Shown in pieces: positions 1 to 10,935 of a stretch of DNA of 64,000 nt. Under the pieces are notes generated by a model. That model had not been told where the DNA came from. It searched no databases and saw only the letters and a list, made by a program, of their open reading frames with translations. A program made the position numbers and the translations under genes. The stretch's first letter is position 1. Each line of letters begins with the position of its first letter. Source of the stretch: Astragalus membranaceus (Eukaryota > Streptophyta > Magnoliopsida > Fabales > Fabaceae); assembly GCA_039519185.1 (NCBI GenBank), contig CM076854.1:173259144-173323143 (forward strand), read 5' to 3'.

Positions 1-771
1 AAAATGATTTTAAAAAAAACAATTTTTTTTTAAATTCTGACGCTGACAGGCTGCTTTTGCAGCTTTTGTTATTTCTGTTAAGTAAATACAAAATTCTAAC
101 TAACTAACTAATTGTGAAAAGTTGTTACAACTAAAAACTAATTTTAACTAACTTCTAAACTAAGTCCACAACATATCTACAACTCAGAGGCATTGGGAAT
201 TGGTTCTCTTTGGATTACTAGAAGTTACTACTCGCATCATAACCTGCCTCTCAGTTTTACTAGTATTATTACTACAAGTTATACCCTACAACTACAAGTT
301 TTACTAGTATTTTTTGAGGTATTTCCGGAAAACACATATTTCTGCCTTCCGGAAATATGTGTATTTTCAGAAATTTTTAAAAAAAAAAATTTAACGAAAA
401 ACTAGGGGCATTTTGGGGATTTATGGTAAAATGGGGTATGGGGTCTAATGAGGGGGTAAAAAAAAACTGCCCTAAATCAATTAGTAGTTTTAATTACCGG
501 TACTACCCAACTATGTGATAATTTCAATTGCTTCAATCGATGGGATTCTTGCACTCCTTTGGACTGCTAGTTCTAGCCCAAGAGAGTTGAGACATTATAA
601 ATTTTACAAACAAAAAATACTACACTTATAATAAAGCAAGCATTCGCACCTTAAGCATAAAAGCACATGAATTGTTTGTGATGGTAATTTAGTTGTTCTT
701 GGTTGTGTTTATGCACAACTTGGCTGGTGGTGTATTTCCCTTCTCACACTTTTGCACTTACTATTGTGCTT
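1..771. repeat. Non-coding flank, duplicated unit copy 1 (left part)
   Basis: This AT-rich stretch holds no convincing gene. Bases 1-85 resemble 53388-53460. Bases about 160-300 and 470-600 resemble 50070-50345, and about 600-770 resemble 51304-51478. The match includes landmarks such as GGCATTGGGAATTGGTTCTC (near 189 and 50098). The sequence stops matching at 771, where copia-1 is inserted, and resumes after 5360. Small indels separate the copies, including a segment near 300-470 that is absent at 50.2 kb. I read it as one arm of a segmental duplication that also carries the DUF674 genes. Confidence 0.75.
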
Positions 772-977
772 TGTTAACTGTAAACTGATACACTGAAACT
801 TGCTTCTTTATTCATTCAATCAGACTTATATACATTAACTAATGAGTAGTTATCAGTAACTAATTCTCTAACAACTGATTAGTCAGTTTCAACAAACTGA
901 ACCAACTAAAACTAACTAATCTGCATTATTAGCAGTTATTACATTTAGACTATATATATACTAAACAAAGCTTAACA
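772..977 (-). repeat. copia-1 3' LTR
   Basis: This is the 206-bp LTR at the downstream end of the minus-strand element. It aligns almost base for base with 5154-5355. Differences include TATATATATA against TATATA near the inner end and a few substitutions. Purine-rich sequence complementary to TCCTCCCTTAA (about 979-990) abuts the inner edge and is the expected polypurine tract. Confidence 0.9.
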
Positions 978-1120
978 TATCCTCCCTTAAGCTGAATTAT
1001 CTCAATTCAGCTTACTTCACACTGTGTTGCCATTCCCAGCTTAAACAAAGCCTAACATATCCTCCCTTAAGTTGAATTATCTCAATTCAGCTTACTTCAC
1101 ACTGTGTTGCCATTCCCAGC
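958..1120 (-). repeat. Tandem duplication of LTR edge, polypurine tract and pol end in copia-1
   Basis: A block of about 80 bp, from AACAAAGC(T/C)TAACATATCC through CACTGTGTTGCCATTCCCAGC, occurs twice in a row with only a few differences. It contains the inner edge of the 3' LTR, the polypurine tract and the last codons of pol. The inner copy therefore carries a second LTR-edge-like CTAACA (near 1051) and a second polypurine tract. Confidence 0.85.
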
Positions 1121-3088
1121 TTCTTCTTCAAGTAGGAGAAGGTCTCTAGTTTGACAGGTTTTGTCATTATATCAGCCAACTGCTGCTATGTTGGACAGTG
1201 AACCAGATCCACCAAACCATCTTTACTAAGCTCTCTTAGGAAGTGGTATCTAACATCAATATGCTTGCTGCGTCCATGCATAACAGGGTTCCTGGATAGT
1301 TTAATAGCAGAGTTATTATCACACAGTAGAGTAACACTGTCTTTTTTCTCATGTCCAAGCACTTCTAACATCCTCTTTAACCATGTGGCCTGGCAGGCAC
1401 AATGTGCAGCTGATATGAACTCTGCCTCTGTTGTGGATAGAGTCACAACATGTTGCTTTCGTGATGACCAAGAGATAGCACCAGATCCCATCATGAAAAC
1501 ATAGCCCGAAGTACTTTTCCTATCATCTATGTCTCCAGCATAGTCACTGTCTGAGTATCCTACCAGCTCTTCCTCTTGATTTATCTTATATAGAATTCCC
1601 AAATCAGTACTACCTTTCAAGTATCTGAGAATGCGCTTTGCTGTCATGAGATGTTTTTCACTAGGTGTCTCCATGAATCTGCTGATGAGACTCACAGCAA
1701 ACATAAGATCAGGTCTGGTTGCTATGAGATACATAAGACTACCAACAATTTGTTTGTAATTGGTGGCGTCTACAAGGTTCCCTTCCTCATGTTTGCTCAA
1801 CCTTGTTCCTGGCACAATTGGATTATTCACAGTGCTGCACCCTTCCATACCAAATCTGGCCAATATCTCCTTAGCATATTTGCTTTGGCAGGTGAAAATT
1901 TCTCCCTCATTCTGTGTAACTTCAATGCCAAGGAAAAACTTCATTTTCCCCAAATCAGTCATATCAAATTCTCTTTGCATTGACAATTTGAAATCAGCAA
2001 ACATCTTACTAGAGTTGCCTGTGTAGATCAAGTCATCTACATATAAGCTGACTAGCAAAATACTGTTCTTCTTATCCTTCTTTACAAACAGAGTTGGCTC
2101 ATACGAGCATTTCTCAAATCCTTCCTTGAGAAAATAGGACTCTATCTTGCTGTACCAGGTGCGAGGTGCTTGCTTCAGGCCATACAGAGCCCTTTTTAAT
2201 CTATACACTAGATGTTCCTCACCTGTCTTGACATATCCAGGAGGTTGTTCAATGTATACTGTCTCACTCAGTTCACCATGCAAGAATGCGCTTTTAACAT
2301 CAAATTGGAAGACATTCCAACCTCTAATAGCTGCAAGAGAGAGTATGCTCCTGATGGTGTCCCATCTGGCCACTGGAGCAAAGACCTCATTGTAGTCTAT
2401 TCCATGTTCTTGAGAGTATCCTTTGGCCACAAGTCTGGCCTTGTGTTTTTCAATTCTTACACTCTCATTGTACTTAGTTTTGTAAACCCACTTCACCCCA
2501 ATTTTCTTAGCTTCTAAGGGTAAAGTTGTTAGTTCCCAAGTTCCATTTTTTTCAATGGACTTTATCTCAGCTTCCATAGCTTCTTTCCACACTACTTCCT
2601 TAATTGCATCTTCATAGCAAATGGGATCTTCTGCAGGAGTGAAGATTGCTAAGCTTAGCATTTATGCATCTCCACCGGTGTAGTAATCTCCCAACCATGT
2701 AGGTGGCTGTCTAGTCCTTCCCTGCCCTTCATCACTCTCTGGGTGAGTTTCAGTTACTGGAGCTTCAGCTTCTGTATCTGGTGGATTGTTCTCATTGCTG
2801 ACTTGTTCAAGAGCTGTTGGTTCAGTGGCAGTGGATTCATTACTTGTGCTTACTTCATCATCCTCGCTGTCATGACACTCAAATACACTATCCCTTCCTT
2901 CTTCACTTGAATCTCCCCAGTCCCCAAGCTTCTGTTTCAGCAAATGTAGCATCTCTGCTGATGATAATTCGTTTGGATAATGGCTCATAGAACTTGCATG
3001 CCTTAGACTCCTCGCTAACACCCAAGAAGATGCACTTCATACTCTTATCATCTAATTTTTTTTCTTTGGACATCAGGAACGTGGACAT
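1087..3088 (-). pseudogene. pol: copia-1 reverse transcriptase and RNase H, with frameshift and stop
   Basis: After the integrase C-terminal region (3088 to about 2903, containing KCIFLGVSEESKA) and an acidic linker (3021-2662), the frame 2661-1186 encodes a Ty1-type reverse transcriptase (RVT_2). Visible landmarks are KWVYKTKYNESVRIEKHKAR, VKSAFLHGEL, LKQAPRTWY and the catalytic SLYVDDLIYTG. The RNase H part has GYSDSDYAGD, STTEAEF and HGRSKHIDVRYHF. A stop codon truncates this frame at HCPT. The same frame continues QQLADIMTKPVKL and ends at a TGA at 1087-1089, so the stop at 1186 is premature. Confidence 0.9.
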
Positions 3089-4188
3089 ATGCTAAGCATC
3101 CAAACATTCTGCAATGCTTCACTGAAGGCTTCAGCTCACACCATGCCTCCTCAGGTGTAACATCTTTCACAGCAAAAGTAGGACACCTGTTTAGCAAGTA
3201 CACAGACCAGTTAACTGCTTTTGGCCATAAAAACTTAGGAATTTTCTTTCTTGATAGCATGCTCCTCACCATGTTAAAGATGGTTCGATTCTTCCTTTCT
3301 GCTACACCATTTTGCTGAGGTGTATAAGGAGCAGTGAGCTGCCTCTTTATCCCATTCTCATGGCAAACAATCAAATTCCTTTGAGGTGAATTCACCCCCT
3401 CTATCAGTTCTAAGACAGCCAATTTCACAGCCTGCTTCCTTCTCAATCATTACTTTAAATTTCTTAACAGTATTTAGAGCAGCAGATTTTTCAGCTAAAA
3501 AATAGATCCAAGCCTTCCTACTATAGTCATCTATGAAAGTAATGAAGTACTTCTTACCTCCATTAGAGCTTGGGCTGATAGGGCCACAAATATCAGAGTG
3601 TATCAGCTCCAATCTCTTGGATGATCTCCAATTACCTTGTTTGGGAATTGGATCTCTATGATGCTTTCCAATGATGCAGTCCTCACAAACATGTTCTGAT
3701 TCTATGAGATTTGGAAGACCCTTCACCATATTCTTTTGAGACAGTGTTCTTAATCCCTTGAAATTGAGGTGTCCATATCTACAATGCCACAGTTTATACC
3801 CATCTGTTCCACTAACTTGCAGACACTTTGGAATAACAACAGAGGCAGTGACAAGGAACAACCTATTGGTAGCCATTCTAGATGTCATGAGCAGACCCTT
3901 ATCTTCATGGTACACTTTACACATATCATCTTTAAACAATACTGCTAAGCCCTTCTGTTGTAATTGTCCCACACTAAGCAGATTATTCCTTAATTCAAGA
4001 ACAAAGAAAATACCTGTCACCACCTGCACGATTCCATTGACTCTGAATTTGATGCTGCCTTTGCCTTCCACCTTGAGACTATGGTTATTTCCCAGCTTTA
4101 CTGACTCTTTAAAACTTTCATCAAGAGTAGAAAACCAGTCCTTCATTCCGCACATGTGATTGCTGCAATCCGAGTCCAAGAACCACAC
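3048..4188 (-). pseudogene. pol: copia-1 protease remnant and integrase, frameshifted
   Basis: The first segment (4188 down to 3358) starts inside the aspartic protease. Its active-site motif reads DSDCSNHM where the family has D-S/T-G-x-S-N-H-M, so the catalytic glycine is changed. It is followed by the GAG-pre-integrase region and an HHCC zinc finger (HCRYGHLNF ... CEDCIIGK). The integrase core follows, with FIDDYSRKAW carrying the first catalytic Asp and RTDRGGEF the second. A frameshift near 3360-3440 moves to the frame ending at 3048, which carries PYTPQQNGVAERKNR with the catalytic Glu. All three DDE residues are recognisable, but in two frames. Confidence 0.88.
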
Positions 4189-4279
4189 TCTTTCTATTTC
4201 TGAATTCTTATCATCATTGACTTCTTGATATATGCCATAAGCAGCATTTCTTCTTCCTCATTGAAGCCTGCATAATTCG

Positions 4280-5071
4280 CCTTTTGTCCTCAATCAGGGC
4301 ACTCGTACTAATAGTGCCCCAATTTGCGGCATTTATAACACTCAATTGTTTCTCTGTTGGCAGATGCCCTGCCTCTTCCACGTTCGCCTGTAGCGTTGCG
4401 CCCCCTTCCTTTGCCAGCGTTCTTGCCCTCGTAGGACACTTTCAAAGCTTGCTCGTCTTCTTTTGGCCTCACATTCTTTGCTCTTGAACCAGTAAATTTC
4501 CTTGGATTTCATCTATTGTCATGGTTGCCATGTTGTTTCCTTGTTCGATTGCGCACACCACGTAGTTGAAGTTAGGTGTCATTGACCTTATTACCTTTTC
4601 AACTACGAGTCTTTCTTGAACATCCTTGCCTTGCATCTTCATCTTATTCACTATGGCCAGTGTCCTCGCAAAGCAATCATTGACCGTCTCACCTTCCTTC
4701 ATCGCCAGAACTTCAAAGTCTTTGCGCAGCGCCTGCAGTTGCGCTTGTTTAACCTTCGTTGAGCCTTGGAACTTCTGCTTCATAGAGTCCCAGATCTCCT
4801 TCGCCGTGTTGCGCTTAAGAATCGTTTCCAAGATGGTTCTTTCAATTGATTGAAAGAGATAATTCTTGGCTTTTAGATCCCTAAGTTTTGCTTCGTCCAC
4901 GATCTTGATTTCTTCTAGAGTTGGTGTAGCACTCAACGCAGGAATCCCGTTCTCCACAACATTCCAGTACTCCTTCGATCGCAGCAATTTCTCCATCAAT
5001 AAGCACCAATGATCGTAGTAGCCATCGAATTTGGGAACAAATGGTGGTGTGAAGTGCTTGTTGTCCGCCAT
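4280..5071 (-). pseudogene. gag: copia-1 gag (UBN2-type capsid plus zinc knuckle), broken
   Basis: The open frame runs from an ATG at 5071 (peptide MADNKHFTPPFVPKFDG) to 4469. I preferred this start because the frame upstream of it runs into the primer site. The content matches plant copia gag of the UBN2/DUF4219 type: an N-terminal PPxFxGxxYxxW-like motif, then the helical region with KEIWDSMKQKFQGSTK and ending in the MTIDEIQGNLL region. A CCHC zinc knuckle (CYKCRKLGHY, then C) is encoded further on, near 4300-4345, but in another frame and with an in-frame stop after GHY. Gag would package the RNA into virus-like particles; this copy is unlikely to make a functional one. Confidence 0.85.
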
Positions 5072-5137
5072 TGATGAACACGAAGAAATTCCCTCTTTTC
5101 TCTTCTGAAATTGCGATTTCTTTCCAGGCCCTAGTGA

Positions 5138-5153
5138 GAGCTTTGGTACCAAT
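5138..5153 (-). promoter_or_regulatory. copia-1 primer binding site (initiator tRNA-Met type)
   Basis: On the minus strand the sequence just after the 5' LTR reads ATTGGTACCAAAGCTC. It resembles the usual plant copia primer site TGGTATCAGAGC, which pairs with the 3' end of initiator tRNA-Met, but with changes. The position fits minus-strand DNA priming. The substitutions suggest decay or a family variant. Confidence 0.75.
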
Positions 5154-5355
5154 TGTTAAGTGTAAACTGATACACTGAAACTTGCTTCTTTATTCATTCA
5201 ATCAGACTTATAAACATTCACTAATGAGTAGTTATCAGTAACTAATTCTCCAACAACTGATTAGTCAGTTTCAACAAACTGAATCAACTAAAACTAACTA
5301 ATCTGCATTATTAGCAGTTATTACATTTAGACTATATACTAAACAAAGCCTAACA
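5154..5355 (-). repeat. copia-1 5' LTR
   Basis: This is the 202-bp LTR at the upstream end of the minus-strand element. It begins TGTTAAGTGTAAACTG in plus orientation and ends CCTAACA, followed by the right target-site copy TCCTT. The tRNA primer site lies immediately inside it. Confidence 0.9.
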
Positions 5356-6415
5356 TCCTTTGGTTGAGCTTGGTTTTCAATCAAATGTGTTGCTTATCAA
5401 AAAATAAAATCACATGAATTCTACAAATTAAGTTGCGTACATTTCCTTTTCAAGTCTTCCGAGCACCTCCATATACGCTAATAGCTTTGACATCATATTA
5501 AGAAAAAACACTTCGAACAAAAAAAGATTGTTGACGATATAGGTAATTGTAAAAGCACAATTTATTCCAATTTTTATTCGCAAATATTCAACTTGGACCA
5601 TATTTTCCATTCTTGTTGTGACACATCACCGTAAATTGTATTTTGTTTTCGGTGATACGTTTACATGAAAGTTTCATTAAATGTAAGATACAATGGATGA
5701 CAAATGTCACGCGAAAAATGCAAAACAAGGGTAAAAAATTAAGTTATGACTAAAAGCTAGAATAAACAGTATTTTGCCAATCAAAGCAGCACTAGCTCCC
5801 ACAATATTATCGAATTATGTTTGAGGATGTCTTTAATAAGAGAATTTTGTAGAAGTGGAATACCTACATCGTAAAGAAACTCATGCATGTTAGACTTTAA
5901 TGATATCTAATTCAGTTTCACACCTTTTAATTTTTTTTTACCTTAACGCCTTGAAGGATATATCTCAAACTCCTCCCTCAATTGCAAATCATCTTTGATA
6001 TCTTCTAGTTACATTCATCAAAATCCCGAATCAATCTGATGTCAATCACACACGAATAAAAATAAACATAAATGATGTTATGAAACAAACTCTAACATAA
6101 TTAACCAAAGAAAAATGACGCGCCTTTTACGAATAAGAGCAAGTTGTGTAGTCTTGGAAGGAAGACCTTAATTAATGTCATAAAAGACCAACTCCAGTGA
6201 CAGAAGCGATGTAACAGAAAAACTCTGATAGTAGATATTTTAATTGAGGTGTTTCGTAGATGTAGACAAGAGGTGTCGGGAGCGACGTAAATCCCAAAGT
6301 TCTTTATCGGCTTGTGTCTTCTCAGACTCCCTAATATTGGTACCAGAGATCCTAGGGCGTGTATGGCTAAATCAGAGAGACATGTGCGGATTTTTTCCAG
6401 TAGTGGTATTAGAAC
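5356..6415. repeat. Non-coding flank, duplicated unit copy 1 (middle part)
   Basis: No gene is supported here. The block aligns closely with 51477-52398, for example both carry CACCTCCATA(T/C)ACGCTAATAG and the GTGTCGGGAG stretch. Copy 1 keeps about 180 bp (about 6292-6472, running into the LTR) that copy 2 lacks, and about 20 bp near 5780-5800 (AATCAAAGCAGCACTAGC) absent at 51.89 kb. The short open frames on the minus strand, about 60 codons, are present in both copies but have no recognisable domain. Confidence 0.75.
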
Positions 6416-7773
6416 TGTTGTGTAAAAACGTGTGCAAGTATACACAGTCAAACAAGTAATAAAGTGATAAGAGAGATCGCTCCCACGAGGATTAATGTTT
6501 AACAATTAACTCTACTTGATAGCACTTGAATTAATGAGTAAAAATAAAAATAAAAGCATGGTAAAAATCCTTTGTGGTGCAAAGGTTAAAGTAAATGGTC
6601 GAGGACAGTAAAACAGAAAAATATGGGGGTAAAATCAGAGAGATGAGTATAGCCAAGACCAAGATCTGTAATTAATCACTATTGATGCAATGATGTATAA
6701 CACTCAGTGTGCTGAATGAATATGGATATTCCTATCTCTGTGAAATGAAATGTTGTCAAGGTTTCCTTATTCCTAAGCTCCCATGAGGTTCATCCCGTAG
6801 GTTGAAAAGCATGTTTCAGTTCACACCATAGCCCTAGCTTCATATTCCTATTCTTCATTAGGAAAGGGTGTATAGCATTTACTCACGCAAATTAATGAAG
6901 CGTCAAACATTAATCACATTAAACATCAATAGATCCTAATTACATCACCATAGTCTTGACTATAAAGAGATTTAGCTCATAATGGGCTTAAAAATGGAAA
7001 AATAGAACCTAACTACCATAAATAAAGCCATCAAAAGAGTAACAACACTGCAAATAGAGTATACAGAAGAATGCAGGGTTATACAAACAAAATCAAGCTC
7101 AAAACAATCTTCAGATGCTGTAGATCTGCTCCAGAACTTCTGTGCTGCTAGAATGAAAATCTGTGCTGCTGATTTTGAGTTTCCAGCTTCAACAATGGAG
7201 TTTCAGCAATGAAAATGGTGGAAAGATGGTTGGGGAAGACGATGGAATAGTGGAATGGAAGGTGGAATTGTACTCTCTGACCTAGGGAACGGTGGAGGCT
7301 GACTTGTCTGTACTTTTAGGGTAAAGTACCTAATTATACCCCTTTCTATCTCCAAGTACTATTGGGCCTTTCTTTTCGTGCAAGGCTGCCAACCTTAATT
7401 GCAAGGACATCTTGTCTTTTAGCAGCCCAATAAATGCGCAGATTCCAAGATGCCTTTTCCGCTAAGGACAAAACACCTCTTTCTTGCTTGTACCACTTGA
7501 GATGTATTTAATTTTGTTCCTTTCACCAACTGTCTGCCACGAAGCTACCATAGCACTAACCACATCACTAATTCAACTAAAAATCCTGCACACTAGCACA
7601 CACGTTAAATCCCACACAAATGGCACTTGCGTGCCCAAACTATAATTTTCACAACTAAATACACGTGTATCTAACTATGTACAATTGCCACATTTATTCA
7701 CATAAATTACTCTTGGATCAAAATGATTCTAATTTGTTTTGGCATAAATAACTCACACTTCTGTGAGTTATCA
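6416..7773 (-). repeat. 3' LTR of the outer Athila-type element
   Basis: The minus-strand LTR begins TGATAACTCACAG (plus end 7773) and ends CACAACA (plus start 6416). It ends with the same signature as the gypsy-3 LTRs: a GGGAGCGATCTCT-like block, TATCACTTTATTACTTG and GTGTATACTTGCAC. This marks it as the same broad lineage. The inner edge is flanked by a polypurine tract (minus TTTGAGGGTG, plus 7774-7783). An Athila LTR of about 1.36 kb is ordinary. The first part of this LTR recurs at 52398-52999 with a 110-bp insertion. Confidence 0.8.
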
Positions 7774-8924
7774 CACCCTCAAACTTGAACCATTGTTTGT
7801 CCTCAAGTAATGACAGCACTAGACAGAACACTTAACAGCCCAAAAGCAAAGCATACAGAATAGCATAGCACTTAGCACAACAATATATGATAGCACTCAA
7901 AACAGATTTTTGACTCAGCTTTTATTTTCTCAAGGCTTTCCCCTCAGACTTAACAATTTAGAACCCTTAACAACATATGAAATCATAGCTTTTGCCCCTA
8001 ACTTGGATGTGTGTGTGCTCTCTTGCAATTATTCCATAGACTCCAACAACTATTAGGCTTGGATTTGGATCCTACTTAGAATTTCCTACATTGCCCTTCC
8101 TTATCAATAGCTACAAGCACAACTTACAATGGTGTATGCTTATGGGGGTAGCTATACTAAGAGATGAATAATGAATAACTAGGCCTAATCACTTGATTTA
8201 CAACTTTACTTAGAGTGGTGCACACCTCTTTTTCTTTTATTTTTTTTATGGTTGACTAGCTTGACTGCTGCTTTGACTGAAGCTGTAATGGTGTCGCCAC
8301 AAAACAGCCTCCCTCCACAGCACCCAAACTAGCCTTTCCGGCAAGAATGCAACTTAATTGATGCTATGACTTTTTTTTTTTACAAGTGTACAACCTTTTT
8401 TACATGATTTTGGATTTGATAGCACATGACCTTACTTCTAACAGCACTACCCCCAAACTTGAGTTTTGCTGTACCTGCAGTTTCTATCAAATTCCAGGAA
8501 ACTTCTGTCTTTACTAAGTTTTCACCTAACTTCTACCTAAGTAATGCCTTACATCTATTTTCAAAAAGCAGGAGTTAAGTGTATACTAGAGGGGATAGGC
8601 TATTTCATTCAAAGTTCTAAGTCCACACCAATTCTGGTTATCCTCACTGGGTTCTGCCTTGGTACAAAAAGCACTTTTTTTATATATGCTATCAGCACTG
8701 CTACTCTAGCACTACATACATAGCATGCAGAATAAAAAAATAGAACAGAACAAGAACACACTAACAATGACCTATTTCATTGCTCCACCCCCAAACTTAA
8801 TCACTGACAGTGTCTCTACTGTCAAATGATTGAGCTAGAGATGGCCATGATTAACAACAAGAAAACAACTAGAACACCAGACAGAAATTAAAAACTGAAA
8901 TAAAACACAAGATAAAAGTAGGAT
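7774..8924 (-). other. 3' non-coding region of the outer Athila-type element
   Basis: This stretch between the polypurine tract and ORF3 has no coding potential that I trust. It contains repeated CCCCAAACTT/CCCTCAAACTTGA blocks (around 7780, 8451 and 8790), as is usual for the region just upstream of the 3' LTR in this lineage. Confidence 0.6.
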
Positions 8925-9727
8925 TCACTTCTTTTTCTTGGCAGGGGTGGGTGGTTTGGCGGCCTGGACTATGGGCACAACATCATTAACAGTTTCGTCA
9001 TCTTCTTCATCCAGATGCTTCCTCTTCACACGAATTGATCTTGGAGGTCTAACAACACGGATTTTTCTCATTGTCCAAATTGATTTTGGTGGCAACTGAA
9101 AAGGAGCAGGCTCTGGAATCTGTGTTGTGGCTTTTTCCTCAGACTTCTTTATCTTGGAAGCAGAGGCAGATGCTGTGGCAGCATTTCCTATAGGCTTTTT
9201 TCCCTCAGCATCCATTTTTGACTTCTTATCTCTTTCCACAGCAGCGCTGTCATCACCACTTACTTCACCAGCATTAGCAGGGCTATCATAAGAGTTTTCC
9301 TCCATTTTGCCTTTAGAATTGACCCCCCCTTTTGAACTGACAGGGGAGGAACTGCTTGAGCTACCTTGCTGATCATTCAGTGGCATATCATCTCCATCAC
9401 TATCAAACAGGACAGTCTTTTGTGGGGGTGCTGCCGTAGATTTAGCAGCACCAGGAGTACTCTTCTTCTTTGCGTGAGTAGGGGCTGTGGTGGCAACAGG
9501 CTTCTCATGGGCATGGCCACTAGGACCAACATCTGGCAGCACCCAATCAGGGAACACAGGGGGTGGTAGGATGGTTTCACCAAACCCCCGTGTGTACCAC
9601 TCATGGGCAGCCTTAATAAATACCCACACAGCCTCTTATTTCAGGATGTGCTGCTGTAGTAGCAGCACCAATTCAGACATTTTAGGGACTTCCTCAGCAG
9701 ACTCTTTCTCACCCTCCTCCTTTCTCC

Positions 9728-10506
9728 ATGGCCGGCCCTGAGCATAGGCCGGAGGTGCGACCGCCTAGGGCCCACGTTTATAAGGGGCCTAAAAAAAATT
9801 ATACTAAGCCTAAACTATACTAGTGTTATAACAAAAAAAAAGTAAAAAATGCCCAAAATAAAACCTACACTGACTGTTCTCTTCCCAAAAATAAACTCAT
9901 GCAAAGACAAAGAGTGATGCGGAGAGTTTGATTAACACACTATAAGGTTTTGAATTTTTGCTTGGTGTGGTTATTTGGTATGATATTATTAATTTGGTTA
10001 GCAAAAAGTTGCAATCTAAGTCTGTGTGCATCGATGCTACCATAAAACAATTGAAAGATGTGCTATCCTATTTTGAATATCGAGTACCAATTGCTTACAG
10101 AGTTTTAGTGACGGTGTCTGTGACTGTAGTATCGGCGGAGAGAAGTTATTTGAAACTGAAGTTGATTAAAACCTACTTGAGATCATCAATGTCACAATAG
10201 ATATTGAACGATATGGCAACTTTGTCAATTGAGAATGATATGTTGGAGAATATTGATGTTGGTGAGATTATAAATGATTTTGCATCTAAAAATGCTCGAA
10301 GAAACCGCTTATTATGACGTTCCAAGAAAAGAGAAGTTTTTTGATATTTTGTAGAACTATTATTATGTATTAAGGCATATTATGTTAAATGAAATAAGTT
10401 ATTTTTTTATCTTTTATTGAAAAAATTTGAAATTAAAAAAAGTTACATATGGGGGTCCTTTCCCACAATTTGCCTAGGGCCCATAAAATGTCAGGAATAG
10501 GTCTGC
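9728..10506 (+). mobile_element. hAT transposon remnant (C-terminal transposase fragment)
   Basis: A segment of about 780 bp interrupts ORF3 of the outer Athila element. Candidate 8-bp target copies are CTTTCTCC (9720-9727) and CTTTCTCT (10507-10514), with one mismatch. The left edge has GGCCGGCCCTGAGCATAGGC and near-palindromic GCCTAGGGCCCA blocks lie near both ends. The interior encodes the end of a hAT transposase on the plus strand. The 8-bp duplication fits hAT biology. The exact termini are inferred and the terminal inverted repeats are weak. Confidence 0.7.
9958..10318 (+). pseudogene. hAT transposase C-terminal dimerisation region, truncated
   Basis: The frame 9958-10200 encodes VLSYFEYRVPIAYRVLVTVS followed by VVSAERSYLKLKLIKTYLRS. 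This is the conserved C-terminal block of hAT transposases of the zinc-finger MYM-type 1-like (DUF4371) group, where the family has VASAERSFSKLKLIK. A stop follows MSQ. After it the same frame resumes at about 10210 (MATLSIENDMLENIDVGEII, then NDFASKNARRNR). The whole catalytic N-terminal part is absent, so this is a non-functional remnant. Confidence 0.82.
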
Positions 10507-10935
10507 CTTTCTCTCATCTTTCTTTCCTTCTTCCTTCTTATCAGCACTCTCTTTTACCTCTTCTTCACGAGTTAACTGAACAACTGGATCCAACACAAAA
10601 TCTTCCTCCTCCTGGTCAAACATTGGCACATCTTCGGCTTCACAGAGTAACCTAATGAGATTTGGGTAAAATAGGCTACCCACATTTCTTCTAGCACATG
10701 CCAAAATTTCTCTCTCCATGAGCCTTCCCACGTTGAACTTTTTGTATGCCAGCATGGCATCCAAAAGGAACATCCTTTCCTTGTGCTAATAAAAGTTATG
10801 GGTTGTGGATAGCAGCGAGCTAGCTCATCACCCACAAAGACAGATATTTGAGGAAAGGCTTTAGGTTGGATCTTTCCACTTTGAAGACATTGGAATCCTC
10901 TCTCACCCATTCAGTGTTTGGCACACAGAGCACTC

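Larger units (their letters stand above)
772..5355 (-). mobile_element. Ty1/copia LTR retrotransposon (copia-1), decayed
   Basis: A 4584-bp element lies on the minus strand between two short LTRs (772-977 and 5154-5355). The LTRs have TG...CA-type ends, reading TGTTAA at the plus-left side and TAACA at the plus-right side. The flanks TGCTT (767-771) and TCCTT (5356-5360) look like a 5-bp target duplication with one mismatch. The uninterrupted paralogous site near 51465-51485 confirms the insertion point. The internal order on the minus strand is primer site, gag, protease, integrase, reverse transcriptase, RNase H, which is the copia order. The coding region has stops and frameshifts, so it cannot make a complete polyprotein. 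LTR identity by eye is high, so the insertion is not very old. Confidence 0.93.
8925..10935 (-). pseudogene. ORF3 (env-position protein), C-terminal part, of the outer Athila-type element
   Basis: Reading the minus strand from 10935, the frame encodes a protein similar in plan to the gypsy-3 ORF3 at 39709-41148. First comes a globular part (PQISVFVGDELARCYPQPITF, then a frameshift near 10790, then LLDAMLAYKKFNVGRLMERE). A Glu/Lys-rich linker follows. The hAT remnant interrupts it (about 9728-10506). The last part (9629-8925, 234 residues) is low-complexity, rich in Ser/Ala/Lys/Pro, and ends PTPAKKKK. A stop codon lies between HILK and EAVW at about 9640. The family is the putative plant transposon protein family (Transposase_32 in Pfam, from memory). 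Its function is unknown and it occupies the env position of plant Athila elements. This copy is dead. Confidence 0.75.

Noticed and set aside
5428..5610. Short minus-strand frame conserved at 51544-51726
   Set aside because: Conservation follows from the recent segmental duplication. At 60 codons with no domain and several changes, it gives no sign of selection.
6101..6505. Minus-strand 134-codon frame
   Set aside because: It spans the boundary between the duplicated flank and the Athila LTR, so it is a chance fusion of two non-coding sequences.
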